Part shown: positions 47,909 through 59,596 of the stretch, piece by piece
How the letters are laid out: each line of letters opens with the position of its first letter
How positions within the stretch are numbered: position 1 is the stretch's first letter
Source: Aplidium turbinatum
Lineage: Eukaryota; Chordata; Ascidiacea; Aplousobranchia; Polyclinidae
Assembly: GCA_918807975.1 (NCBI GenBank)
Contig: OU964926.1
Span: 19,351,996-19,415,995, forward strand
Reading direction: 5' to 3'
Length of the DNA: 64,000 nt
The notes under the pieces: generated by a model
The model's input: only the letters and a program-made list of their open reading frames with translations
Told to the model about the DNA's origin: nothing
Databases searched by the model: none
Made by a program: the position numbers and the translations under genes

Positions 47909-48951
47909 TAATTTCCTCGGGTTCGTCTTATCTGATATTTACGTGCTCACGTTAGACTTGCTTGGTTATCGCTTGTCAAACTCATTTTGCTGACTTGTGA
48001 CATTTCAAGTTTTGGCTTGCTCAGTTTCGTCATTTACCAAGTTTCGCCAATTGCCCAAACGTTGCTGGCTCAGTTTAGTTGTCACTTGCTTAGTTGTCGC
48101 TTGCTTGGTTCACAAAGTTCTGCTGACTTGCAGGCGACTCATAGGCCATGAATGAGATCTATTCACAGCAGACTACCCCACGATGCTGGGCAAAATGCAG
48201 TAAAAACAAAAGTATTACAAGTTGATAAATGCATTTTAGAGCTTTTAAAATTAAAGAGATGCATTTGTGGCAACTGATAAAACGCTTTTTGGGCTTCAAG
48301 GTTAAATTGCGTAGCCTAACTGTTTGAATCAAAGCATACACCCCTTAGTCCTACACCTATAGGCCACGGTGACCCTTTTTCTGGTGGCCGTTTCAAGAAA
48401 GGTGTTTTTTTCTGTACCAAAAAATAGCAATAGATTTTTTTCCAAAAAAGGACCCGTTTTGTTTAAATCTGGGCAGGCAGCTATTTCTTTATTTTTACTT
48501 GCGTTTTTTTGCGTTCGTACTGTGTTTTTCCATCTCTTTGTTCTCACAACCTAAGGTTTCTGATGTGTTCTTACTACCTTTTTTTTGCGTTTTAACTGTG
48601 TTATTTTGTTTATTGACTTCTTATTGTGTATTGCGGCCCTTGGGTTAATTTACAAATGTTCATTTGGTCCACAGAACAATTTAAGTTTGAAACCCATAGA
48701 ATAGACCTTTCTTTACAAGGATGTACTTTAACATTGTGGCTGATTTCAACGAATTTGGTTTTATCTTCGACAATTTGTCCAATTTTTACAAAATAGTCTT
48801 CGCGCTGCCCAAAATGTCTACTGTGAGAACACGGAGAAAGGCAACGATAACAAACGCAAGGTTGAGATAAAAACATTTGAAACAATTCTGCACACTGGCT
48901 TTATTTTGGCAAGAGTTAGAAGATAATTCATGGCCTATGAAACCGTTTCAG
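47909..48951. other. no gene seen
   Basis: Begins with several diverged copies of a GTTGTCGCTTGCTTGGTT-like motif (47970-48120), then AT-rich sequence. Any first exon of the SLC17 gene should lie here or further upstream, but none could be fixed. Confidence 0.4.
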
Positions 48952-49009
48952 GTTTTCGACCAAGGACCAATCTGCTTATAATAAACCCAACTTCAAGAAG
49001 CGTAATTAC
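48952..49009 (+). CDS. candidate upstream coding exon of the SLC17 gene
   Basis: A 58-nt stretch sits between an acceptor (CCGTTTCAG) and a strong donor (GTAAGTAT). It is open in the one phase that joins the next exon at 49311 (phase 0) and would add SAYNKPNFKKRNY before VKTSGCYSKARY. A short basic cytoplasmic leader is normal for SLC17 transporters. It contains no ATG, so a further exon would be needed. This is an inference from splice signals and phase only. Confidence 0.35.
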
Positions 49010-49141
49010 GTAAGTATCCTGCCTTACACTAATGCGGAGTCTCATAAAGGAAAATTATATATCCGGTTAAAAGAACGTAAAAATCAGTTCCTTTTAACGT
49101 TAATTCAATGTCTGTAGACAATTAATCAATGTAAAAACTAG

Positions 49142-49260
49142 GGCTGAGCAGTCGGGAGAAAAATATACGATTCCTACTCCTCGGTTGATAACTGGCCGAC
49201 TTCGACTCCGACACGCCAAAATCCCTCCAATTCCGACGCCACAGGTCTGGTTAAAACGAC
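49142..49260. repeat. possible degenerate hAT end with GACTCC repeats
   Basis: Begins TAGGGCTGAGCAGTCGG and continues with CCGACTTCGACTCCGACACG-type repeats, just upstream of the first certain SLC17 exon. No opposite end was found. A decayed mini-hairpin lies next to it at about 49085-49140. Confidence 0.3.
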
Positions 49261-49310
49261 TTTGCTGGCTGAATCTTTGAGTGTCTAAAAACTAAGTACA
49301 ATATTTGCAG

Positions 49311-52300
49311 GTGAAGACATCGGGATGCTATAGCAAGGCTCGCTATGTCTTGGCGCTAATGTCAGCGCTAGGAACCTTGAATATTTATTCCTTAAGGAAT
49401 GGTATCAACGTTGCTATTGTATCTATGGTAAGAATGATTCTTTTGTAAGGTTGGGTGAGTTTTTGGTTTCACTCCAGATCATGTTGATAAGTGATTTGAT
49501 AATTGTGTAAAATCAACCAAAAAACTACCAGATCAAATTGAATTCAACTAATGTCATTCTTTGGCCTTGGTCTATTTATTTCAACACACATTTAAATTTA
49601 TTAAATGTGAGTAACAGGTTTCAGTAAGAATACATTAAATAAAGTAAGATCTGGAGATTATCCAGGATTTAAACCGTGGCTTTCACGTAGCAAAATTGCT
49701 GGTTGGTTTTCGATTTAGTTTGAAGTGTGTTTTTTTAATTCGACATGGCCAATGTGATGTCTTATGAGCCTAATGCATTGAATTGACAAAGATATTTTCA
49801 ATTTTAGACAACTAGTGTTAATGAAAGCGTTAGTCTGGGAAACTGTAGAGAACTCAACATTTCTTGCCAAAGAGGAAATGTTTCTTCCCTTGAAATGGTA
49901 AGTTTGATTAACCTTAATTTAAACAAGTCGCTTCCTACTTCCAAAGTGTTTATTGTGGGAAACATGTACGCTACTAAATATATGTAACAGCTTCATTTTC
50001 TTCATTTGGTTAAAGATATGACAAATGTCTGCTTTTATGAAGTAAAAAAATATATTTTAATACCAAATATTCGCCATTCAAATTAACTGCCGGTTTTTGG
50101 CCATTGAATCATCATGCATCCATCCATACTAGTCTGTGTATAAAAGGAGTACTCTAAAGAAGAATATGTCACTTCGCGTTGGTTAGGCTACTTGTTATCC
50201 AACACCAGAAGCAAACACAGAAATCTGCCTGTTACTTTGCTGGTTCAGCACATGAAAATATAAGCGCAATTATGATACGCATCTGACAATCTTGTTGTAA
50301 ATTCATGTTCTTTCACAAAGAGAAAATTGAATTACACACTTTTTTTCTACGAAAAACTTTCCGGCCTGAATTTAATTTCTTTTACAGATCGTTTCAACAG
50401 TTTGGGTCACTGTTTGAGAGACTCTGTTTTCAACGGAGCTTATAAAAATTGGTCAAATCAGTATTGTAATGTTTAATTTCACAAAAGCATTACCCAACCG
50501 ATCTTGTGTAAATCACAGCTTACATTTTTTTAATTTAAAACATCTACTTTCTACCATGATGCGGAATGCTGAGACTAACTTATCATGTTGTGCGATGTAT
50601 TTGCTCCATTCTTGCAGATACTAATTTTTATTTAGAGAAACAAATGTTTTTTCTGGTGATCAAAACGTTCCATCTACCAGTAAAATGGAAAAAAAAAACT
50701 TTTGTATGACAAGCTATTTTGTCTTTCAGCAAACCGAAGATTTTGATTGGACAATCCAATGGCAAACGTTACTGTTGGGATCTTATTATTACGGCTATTG
50801 CATAACAAACATACCCGGCGGTTGGCTGGCAAAGCGGTTTGGAATTAGACTTCTTGTAGGCTCAACCAGCTTGGCTTCGTCAGTCCTGACTTTGTTGATG
50901 CCATTCGCAGTCAAGACAAACTTTGGATTAGCTGTAGGATTAAGGGTGGTTATTGGACTTATACAGGTAAATTTATATTGCAACTATGGCCGATCCATGT
51001 CATCCACCCGGTTCAATACAAATAAAGGTATTATTGAATGCTTCCAAGGTTGCAAAGGCAAGCGATTTGAAATATTTTTGCTTCCATTTTTTTTAAAGGC
51101 ATACTAAATGAAATTTTCAAACAGGAATTAAGCATTAAAATGCGTAAACTGAACATTCAAGAATACATTTCAAAAAAATATACCCAAAAAAATTTGTTTT
51201 CAATGGCACTGGTAAGGCCCAAAGTCTAATCTTTCATTTATTTTTAATTCTTTCAAAATGACCAAAAAGTGGAAACACTGCTCCAGAATACGTCACTATC
51301 GACAGCAATAACAAAAGCCACGTTACCATATCTGATGTTTTGATGTTGAAATCTGATGTTTTGATGTACATATATAATAGCCTACAGTTAAATCGCCCGC
51401 AGTAGCAATTATTGCTCGATCAGCTGATTGCTAGTCTATAGTGACGTAGACTGTACAGTCGCACGCTTCGCTGCTCACGCCCATTCCCGTTTTAAAAGCT
51501 CTGACAAAAGCACTCGTGGAATGCTGATCAGACCGCAATGGGGCAAAATTTTATTGAAAATCGTTTTATGGTAGCATGTTAAACACAAAGAACGTGTACC
51601 ATGGCCTACTTGCGTGTACAATCGCCAAGTCAGGTTTTTCCTTTAATATCCCTTTATGGGCCTTTAACAGGCTGAATGAGTATTTCAAAACCATTAGCAT
51701 CTATTCAATCCATTGCTTTGATTTGACCTTCTATAAAGTAAGTACGGTAGCCTACTTGTGCATTTGTTGGATTTGCAAGATCTTATTCAAAAATAAAATC
51801 AAGTAAGTTATTATGCCATTGAACAACGGAACTTTGACCAAAAAGTATTATTTTTGAGAAAGAATACCAATCAAAACACAAGTGTTTTTCTTTGGCTAAA
51901 TTTGGAAATTCTTGAGTAAAGTTTTCAATTCCGACTTTACTAGGCTACAGTTTTTACCTTTTATTACTCTATATTTAAGGACTCTAGCGCCTTAAGTTTT
52001 GCTGCAAACTGAAATTAGGTTAATGCGTCTGCTTTGCCGGGAACACTTACTTATTAGCCTATACTTATTTCGAAGGGAGTTACATTTCCATCTTTTATGA
52101 CTGGCTGGGGAATATGGGCTCCACCGTTGGAAAGAAGTCGTCTTGTTGCTTTCACATTCTCAGGGGTTTTGACAGGAACTTTTCTTGTCTATCCTTTTGT
52201 TGGAATTGTAATTGATTGTCTAGGCTGGGAAGCTTTGTTTTACATCACAGGTTGGTCACGTTATTGGTTAGGAACTTAAACATAAAAAGTTTTATACTTA

Positions 52301-55300
52301 CAGTAACAGCGTTTCAACCAATCAGAAGTTGCAAGGAAAACAGAGAAAATATTTCTGACATAAAGTCAATTAAGTCAACTTTTTGTCGTCTACAGCTTGG
52401 CGTAGGGGTTAAGGCAGCGGTAGTCGTGTCGATGACGTATGTTCGATTCTAACCCAAACCATAACTCTTTGTTTTTCTGTAAGTATCAAACAAAGTTCAA
52501 TGTAGGATTAACTCTCTGGCTGAATGGTAGAAAGGTCACCATGAGGGCAACACTAAAAGGCGGAAATGCGGAAACGCGGAAATAAGCTGAAACAACTTTA
52601 GAATTAAAACAGTCATAGTATTTAATGATCTCACAATTGCTTCTAAATAATATCTTTCAATGATATTTCAACATAAGAAAATGTTCGGTATTGAGTTGTG
52701 GCTAAAAATCGCATTTCCTTCTTTTTCCTATTTCAATAAATTCCATCAAAATTTCGAAATTTACTCCAATAACTGTGGAATTAAAACAGTCAAAGTATTT
52801 AATGACCTCACAATTGCTTCTAAACAATATCTTTCAATGATATTTCAACATAAAAGTAGGTTCGGTGGTGAGTTGTTGTTAAAAATCGCATTTCCGCCTT
52901 TTTCCATGTTGCAACATTTCATTCTTTCACGATGAAGTTATCGCTATGTTAAACAATATGGACGCCAAGATCGTATTTTCGCGTTTTCTACATCGGCATT
53001 AAATCGCTACTTCTGCGGACAATACACCATTTCACGCCCGGCTTATTTCCGCGTTCCGCATTTCCGCCTTTTAGTGTTGCCCTCACAATGACGGTAGTCA
53101 CGTGTTCTGATTGGTTGGCGGTGTCATCGGATCTTACAAGGAATTGCCAAATTTAAGTGGCTGCCCACGTCATTAGCTCGCAATTAAAAAGCACACGTTT
53201 CTACGTTTTGATTTTCGAATTTGCTTCGATTTTTAATGGCAACTTGTAAACCTTTCGAGGGTAATCAAAAAATCTGAGAGCGTAACACTAAATTGGCAAA
53301 TTCAAGTTTATCATAGAGTTTCGCCACACACGTGTGGCTGGGTCAGTAATCAGTAGGCTACATCTTTTTATCCAAATGGAAAAAAAAAGAAAAAAAAGAA
53401 GATAAAACTAAAAGGTACCTTGATATTTACGTTGACTGTTTGAATTAGCGTTTTCCCACAAGGTATATTTTCGCTGTTACATTTAAAACAAATGATTGTT
53501 TCGTCTTGAACAAATATTAAGTAGGAACGTGATAAGTGTGTTGCTATTTTATTATTTAGGAGCAATTGGTGTGATCTTCTCCATCGTGTTTTTGTCGATC
53601 ATACACAACTCTCCAGCTGTTCATCCACGCATATCACCACAAGAGAGGGATTACATTGAAATGAGCATTTACGGACAAAAGGTTGGTTAATGGCAGTGGC
53701 AAAAAGTCACAAATCTCAAACGAATTATTTGGCACTTTTTAACACATTGTATTATATTGAATTTGCATCCCAAAAGTAAAACAACAACTTTAGCTGAGCC
53801 AGGCTACTTTGTGCAATGACGTGGATTGTGGAATAAACAATTGACGAATTGAGTTTAATAAATATTTCAGTCACAATCTTCAAATTAATATTAACTGCTA
53901 AACTTGTGTCGTTTAATAGTTAAGGTGTATGTTTTTTTTTTTTTGTTTTTTAGTTATTACCTATGTGAACTCTGACTGTAAACATTTTTTTAATTAGGCT
54001 AATCATGCCTTCCAGGTACCAGAGGACAAAGCTCCAGTTCCTTGGTTGTCTATTGGAAAATCTCTTCCATTTTGGGCAACCTTAGCTCCTCACATGGCGG
54101 ACAGTTGGGCTACGATATCAATCATTACATTGATTCCAACTTACATCGCAAGTGTGCATAAGTTTAATATCAAGTCGGTAAGCGACGACACTGTTCACAA
54201 GTTGATGCAATAAGTTGATCACCATGTAATAAGTTTACAGGCCAATATGGCGTAACTCATGATACGAAGTTACTGTCATAATTTGTGATTGTAAGTGTTG
54301 TATTCAATACTTGCTTTTAATGCTATAGAAACTGTTTATCCGATATGCAAAGTGTAGAACCTACTCTGATTAATGAAGCATTCCCAATCAATTATATATG
54401 TTTTTTTGTTTTAGACCGCAGTTCTATCGGCTCTGCCGTTTATTCTCAGATTTGCTATGATGATCCTTGGCAGTGTTTTAACCGATCACATTGTCAGAAA
54501 ACGCTGGGTTCGATTGATAGTCATGCGAAAGGTTCAGTTTATTTTTTTATTGAAAGTAACTGAAAAAGAAAACAACAATGTATATATGAAAGACTTGTTT
54601 TTGTTAATGCACTTGGTGATTTATACATGGGACGATTTAAAACTGCATGTAGCTGGGAATCACTATACCAGCAGGCAGCATACATATTGTAAATTGTATG
54701 GAAAACAATTTCTCAAGGATGCTACTTCGCTACTTATGTACGGTACTTTATAACAAACATGCAATAATATAATTGTTAGCTTAAAATTACCTCAAGAACT
54801 TGACGCTTCCTAGCAGCCGGTCGCATGGATAAAGTGGAATTTTGTTGTGGAGTTGTCTCTCCACTGGACTTTGAATCTCGGTTGCAAAGTTGTCGAAATG
54901 TTTTTGTTTGAAAAAATTGAAGGGCATGCATTACGGTTTAATTTGAGACGTGTGGCATGACTCATGTCAAATTGAAACAAATTTTGAAAATCTGTTTCCT
55001 TGAAATGGAGTCGGCATATTGTGCTGAATTTTGTTGATCCTGACCACACTCTTGTGGTGTTTACAGACTTGTTCCATTTCTTTTTTATGATATAATACGG
55101 TTTTTTGGAAAATGGAACAAAGAAATTTTATCAGTAGAAGAACGGCCAGATGAACACTGAACAGCCATATACAACACACCCATTTGGCATGATGAGTACC
55201 AAATTGTAACAGGTTCAGCTTAGTCTACTCATACACAGCACTGGGGAAGCATGCATATTGAGATAGACCTACTTGTCTAGCCAATACACAATCACAAATT

Positions 55301-57794
55301 GAAATACATGAGTAAATACTGAGACTGGTAGGTGGGCCTATCGTGCACTCACTAATCAGAACATTCTATTTGAATAAGCTTAACTGAAGATGATCTAGCT
55401 TCTAGCTGATCGAAATCGATATTTAGCTATGTATGATTGAACTGACACGTGTGAGAATAAATTTCTTTGCATTACAAGACATGTAACCGAGTCGTTCATA
55501 TCAAGCATTGTTGTGGGTTTGACACCTGTCAGAAGATACTTCATTTTCTTGATAAATTAAGTTCAGTATTGTTTCAGATAATGTCGTCGGTACCACTCAC
55601 AGTGGCAGGTGTGGCGATGGTTTTGATGGCCTTTGTTGGCAATCAACAATGGATGGCTGTTGGTTTGTTGTGCGTTTCTACAGGAATCCTGGGATTTACA
55701 TGTACAGTAGATTTACAACTTTCTCTATTTCGTTGTTTTTACTGATTTTCAAAATGTGAAAAGTCCTGGACAAGTACTATTAAAAAAAAACTTTATGGTT
55801 TAATGAGTTTGGAATGGCGCAACGGATAAGACGCTTGCTGTCCAATCACATTACAACCTTGATTCGACGCCCTGCTTAACTGGTTGTTGAAAACCCTATC
55901 ACATTTACACAGGGTGTAACTGTAATAAATTTGATGGGCGCAGGTCGCCAAGAGTCGCTACCATTGTTAGTGCCAAAGGCCTAATGTCAGTACAAATGAA
56001 AACATTATCTTCTCTCACCGGATGCTTGAACCAAGTAGCCTTTCGAAAACATCTTTATTAAATGTATTGATTTTAGCATCTGGACACATTCCATCTTTTA
56101 TCGATATGGCCCCAAGATATAGCGGAATTTTATATTCAATTTCAAACACCGTGTCTTCCATTATTGGATTTGCAGCGCCACAAGTGGCTGGAGCACTCAT
56201 TACCAATGAGGTAAATGTGAAAAAAAGCACGTTAATCGCTTCATGTATGTTTAAATAACCCTCAAATGTTCTAGAAGAAAAACATTTGCTTCTCTGTCAG
56301 ATACTTGTCTGGAAAGAATAAACATCGAACTACAATATTGAAAACAATGAAATAGGATATTAATTATATCGTTACAGCAACGCTTAATCTATGTATTTGA
56401 AGGCAATGGTTTATCTGAGTCGAAGCGAAGCATTCAAAGAAAGTGCAGTATGCAACAATTTTTTTTACTTTTCTTGCTTGTTAACTTTTCTCACTTGTTA
56501 ACTTTACTTATTTTTGATAGAATTTGGCCTCCAGCTGGCAAAGTGTATTCTTGCTCACTGCAACAATTTGCTTATTTGGTGCCATTGTGTATTGTGCCTT
56601 TGCCTCCGACCAAGTTCAACCGTGGGCAAAATACGCCGACGTCAATTCTAGTAAGTAGATTAAATCAAATCTATAACCTGTTCTATAGTGAGTAGTTAGG
56701 TAGTGCTGACGCCATAGGCGTAGCCAGGGGGGGCGAAAGGGGCCATGCCCCCCCCTAAATTTTCAAAGTTTGGATTCTGTAGTTGAACCCTTTGTTGAAA
56801 ATACAGTATAATATAATTTGTATAAATTTATATAGTTTTCCAAGACATCTGGCTATTAACACTCCCTAGGACTTGTTTTAGACACACAGAAAGACACCAA
56901 TAAATTTTGCAAATCGTAAATCGCGCAAAGTTTACGCGATTTACGCTTCTTTTAACTAATTTGTGGAAGCAATTTCAGAATCGCTTACTCTGTTGGGTTT
57001 TTGTGTAGCTGAGTTTTTTGTGTTCTCTAATTTTAGCCGCAGTTTTTGCCCGTTCGTGTGTAACAGCTACCTTTAATAAGTTAATAGCTGTTTATCTGCT
57101 AATAAATTTCATACAAATATTACCCTGAAAGTGTTTCCAGAAAGCGCTATAATCCATTATTTAAGTGTAATTTTGAAAAAATTTTCCGGGGAGCATGCCC
57201 CCGGACCCCCTACAATACGCGTCCCTTCGGCACGCTCTAACCCCCACCAGCTTTATTGCTTTCCTTGCTTAACCCACCAGGATACGCCACTGCACATCAA
57301 GTGGCGATGTCTTAAATCAAACACTTTGTCGTTCTCTTCAATGCATCAAATATTTGGCCCCCCCAAATTTTTTTTCTGGCTACGCCACTGGCTGACGCCA
57401 GAACACATCGCTTCTTCTCAACATAAATTGTTGTTGGGCGGCGGTAAGCTTTCCAATACTACTTCTTGGCATAATTCATTTATCATATTCTATAAAAGTG
57501 CAGTGATCAAATCACTACGCCTTGACAAGATACAACTTCCAATTTCCAATAGATTCCCAGCTAGTGTGCTCGATGTACTTAAAACCGCTGAATATCACAT
57601 TGTTGTAAATGTTTAATTATTCGGTCTCTTGATGTTGAGAATCTCTATTCCTAGAAGAAAAACTCTTTTCAGAATCTTCACATGATGTTGGGTATTGTGA
57701 TGTTACTTAGTTTTGTACAATCATGGTACGACAAAGCATATTTTTAACGAAGGTTTATCATTGCGTTTCAGAAGAAGAAGCAAAGAATCCCTAG
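49311..57794 (+). CDS. SLC17-family (sialin-like) anion transporter, 11 exons, start not found
   Basis: A multi-pass major facilitator carrier. The SLC17 family moves organic anions such as sialic acid, aspartate, glutamate or phosphate, often coupled to protons or sodium, in lysosomal, vesicle or plasma membranes. Exons: 49311-49427, 49808-49897, 50730-50966, 52076-52250, 53560-53681, 54016-54177, 54415-54531, 55578-55701, 56077-56210, 56521-56650, 57772-57794; all GT-AG, phases agree, 476 residues and TAG. Motifs: TM1 YSLRNGINVAIV with the family Arg, an N-glycosylated-looking loop in exon 2 (NES, NIS, NVS), GSYYYGYCITNIPGG then AKRFG, and WAPPLERSRL, the SLC17 signature. The His found before GSFF in vesicular glutamate transporters is Leu here, favouring a sialin- or NPT-like member. 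The last exon adds only KEEAKNP. Confidence 0.93.
52392..52460 (+). repeat. tRNA-like SINE head in SLC17 intron 4
   Basis: A-box-like TTGGCGTAGGGGTTAAGGC and B-box-like TGTTCGATTCTAACCC about 40 nt apart. A second tRNA-like A box (CTGGCTGAATGGTAGAA) follows at about 52515 and is cut by the MITE at 52545. Probably composite or nested SINE remnants. Confidence 0.45.
52545..53082. mobile_element. MITE with 9-bp duplication, SLC17 intron 4
   Basis: Ends are GGGCAACACTAAAAGGCGGA and its inverse. They are flanked by TCACCATGA (52536-52544) and TCACAATGA (53083-53091), nine bases with one mismatch, which suggests a Mutator-like origin. Inside are two direct repeats of about 140 bp (52600-52740 and 52775-52920), sharing TTTCAATGATATTTCAACAT. 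Non-coding. Confidence 0.8.
55809..56038 (+). mobile_element. tRNA-derived SINE, family 2, SLC17 intron 8
   Basis: Starts with a tRNA-Arg-like head (TGGCGCAACGGATAAGAC) and a B box (TTGATTCGACGCC), followed by the family body ending TTGAACCAAGTAG. Only about 38 nt separate it from exon 56077-56210, so the branch point and polypyrimidine tract of that exon must lie at or just beyond the SINE's end. Confidence 0.75.
56713..57390. mobile_element. hAT MITE, CAGTGGCGTAGCC family, in the last SLC17 intron
   Basis: Left end CATAGGCGTAGCCAGG, right end CTGGCTACGCCACTG. The exact 8-bp duplication GCTGACGC is at 56705-56712 and 57391-57398. Relative of 5661-6094; G and C runs just inside both ends. 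678 bp, non-coding. Confidence 0.9.
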
Positions 57795-57913
57795 GACCTA
57801 GGTTGAGAGAAGGAAACTAAACTTGAACTGTGAATTTGTACTGCAAACATTTTGAAGTGGAAGTTTTTTTATGTAGTTTTAAATCGACGTATTTAGATCA
57901 ATTTTTGTTCTCA

Positions 57914-57919
57914 AATAAA
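57914..57919 (+). promoter_or_regulatory. poly(A) signal of the SLC17 gene
   Basis: AATAAA lies 120 nt after the TAG. The tandem duplication downstream begins about 25 nt later, near the expected cleavage site. Confidence 0.65.
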
Positions 57920-58197
57920 CTGTGTAAATATGTTGTTCAAAATACGAGTGGCATTGATTAAAATGTATCACAGGTGCTGCTTACTTTGTTAGCAGTAGTT
58001 TCATTGTTTATTATTTTGATAAATGACAAAGTAATACAACTTATTTTATTGGGGTTCAGTAGGCTAATTTGTTTTAATTAAGTTGTTTATACCTTGGTTT
58101 AAAACTGTAAATCACAGGTTCTCAGCCTTTGTTGTTTATTTACCTTTTGTCAGCCTTTGAAGATAAAAGTCATTTCGTGCTCTTTTATTGCGTAGCC

Positions 58198-58833
58198 GTA
58201 GACCGTATTTGTGTATTGGCCTATCGTGATTTTCAAACTGAAGGCTACTTCCCAACGAACTGGTGTGATGTATTTTGAACGTTCAATGTACATTGCACAA
58301 AGGTTTGGATTCCTAACTAAAAAAATATCATATAAATGAATTAATTTTTTAATAAGGCTATGTTCAACTTAATTCTTTTGAGACAGCAGTCTATTGTTCA
58401 ATGCTTAACTTAGAAATGCAAACGTTAGTCAGCAGTCTATCACCACTCACAGTTTTGCAATGACAAAGATTATAACGAATTAATATTGATTAGAAATGAA
58501 AAAAGGGAGAAATTGTTTGTAACGGTCGCAAAATTCTATTGATTTTTGATAAAATTTATAGAAAAACATCAAATCAACATTTAGGTTACTGATTTTTGAT
58601 GGTTTTCCAACATAAAGCTCATAACATAATTTCGTCAATGTCAGCAATCGTCATAAGTGCGTCGCGAGTTCAGCAAATTCTTCTAAGTGTGTCGTTTCGA
58701 AACTTATGAAACATTTGATTCCATTATAGGAGAAGCAATATACTAAAATTTCAGAAAAAGATTTTTTAGGGTCCGCGACCGCTTCGAAGGTACCAAAAGG
58801 GGTCCGCCAAAACAAAAAGGTTGAGAACCACTG
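58198..58833. mobile_element. hAT remnant, right end only
   Basis: The right end AAAAAGGTTGAGAACCACTG and the GGGTCCGC tracts before it match the Buster-like hAT family. Comparison with unit 2 of the duplication (intact TTGCGTAGAGTAGACTATCAA) shows that the insertion site is near GCGTAGAT. The left end has been lost or rearranged. Confidence 0.6.
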
Positions 58834-59015
58834 GCGTAGATTATCAATTCCGCAACCTGTCTCAACAAAACCAAAGGAAAGCTTTGAAATGCATTGACCA
58901 CCCAAACGTAGCTTATAATAAAGTCCAAAACATTCACTCAACAAAATGGATGGTTTGTTGTTGCTGTCAATCTATGATTTCGGATATAATCTTAGAACTG
59001 TGTTTGACGTTTGAC

Positions 59016-59107
59016 CCAGTCAGCAAATCATTCCTTTTTCACATTGATGCAACGTCAATGTCTGCAGGCGTTGCATCAATGTGAAAAAGGAACGATTTGC
59101 TGACTGG
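59016..59107. repeat. mini-hairpin repeat, copy 9
   Basis: Near-perfect 92-bp palindrome: CCAGTCAGCAAATCATTCC with GGAACGATTTGCTGACTGG, and CACATTGATGCAACGT with ACGTTGCATCAATGTG. Several positions differ from the other copies, but always in pairs that keep the stem. Confidence 0.85.
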
Positions 59108-59596
59108 AGAGTGGAGCGCCAGCATGTTTCATCCAGGAGTTACTAGGTAATCAAGATCGATTCGTTGTTTTCATGTTTATAAGCGTAGCGCATTCTGACT
59201 CACAAAGATATGTTGTTGCAAAAGATCAGCGCAAAATAACTTGCAGTCAATCTGCACCAAAACTTGAAAATATTTTCAGAATTAGAGTGGCATCGATCAA
59301 AATGCATCACAGGTGCTGCTTACTTTGTTCGCAGTAGTTGCATTGTTGATTATTTTGATAAATGACAAAGTAATACAACTTATTTCATTGGTTCAGTAGG
59401 TTAGTTTGTTTTAATGAAGTTGTTTATACCTTGGTTTAAAACCGTAAATCACAGGTTCTCAGCCTTTGTTGTCCATTTGCCTCTTGTCAGCCTTTGAAGA
59501 CAAAGGTCACTTCATGCTCTTTTATTGCGTAGAGTAGACTATCAATTCCGCAAACCTGTCTAACAAAACCAAAGGAAAGCTTTGAAATGCATAGAC

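Noticed and set aside
48930-49009. ATG at 48930 as the SLC17 start codon
   Set aside because: The frame is open to the donor at 49010 but its phase produces an immediate stop when joined to the exon at 49311.
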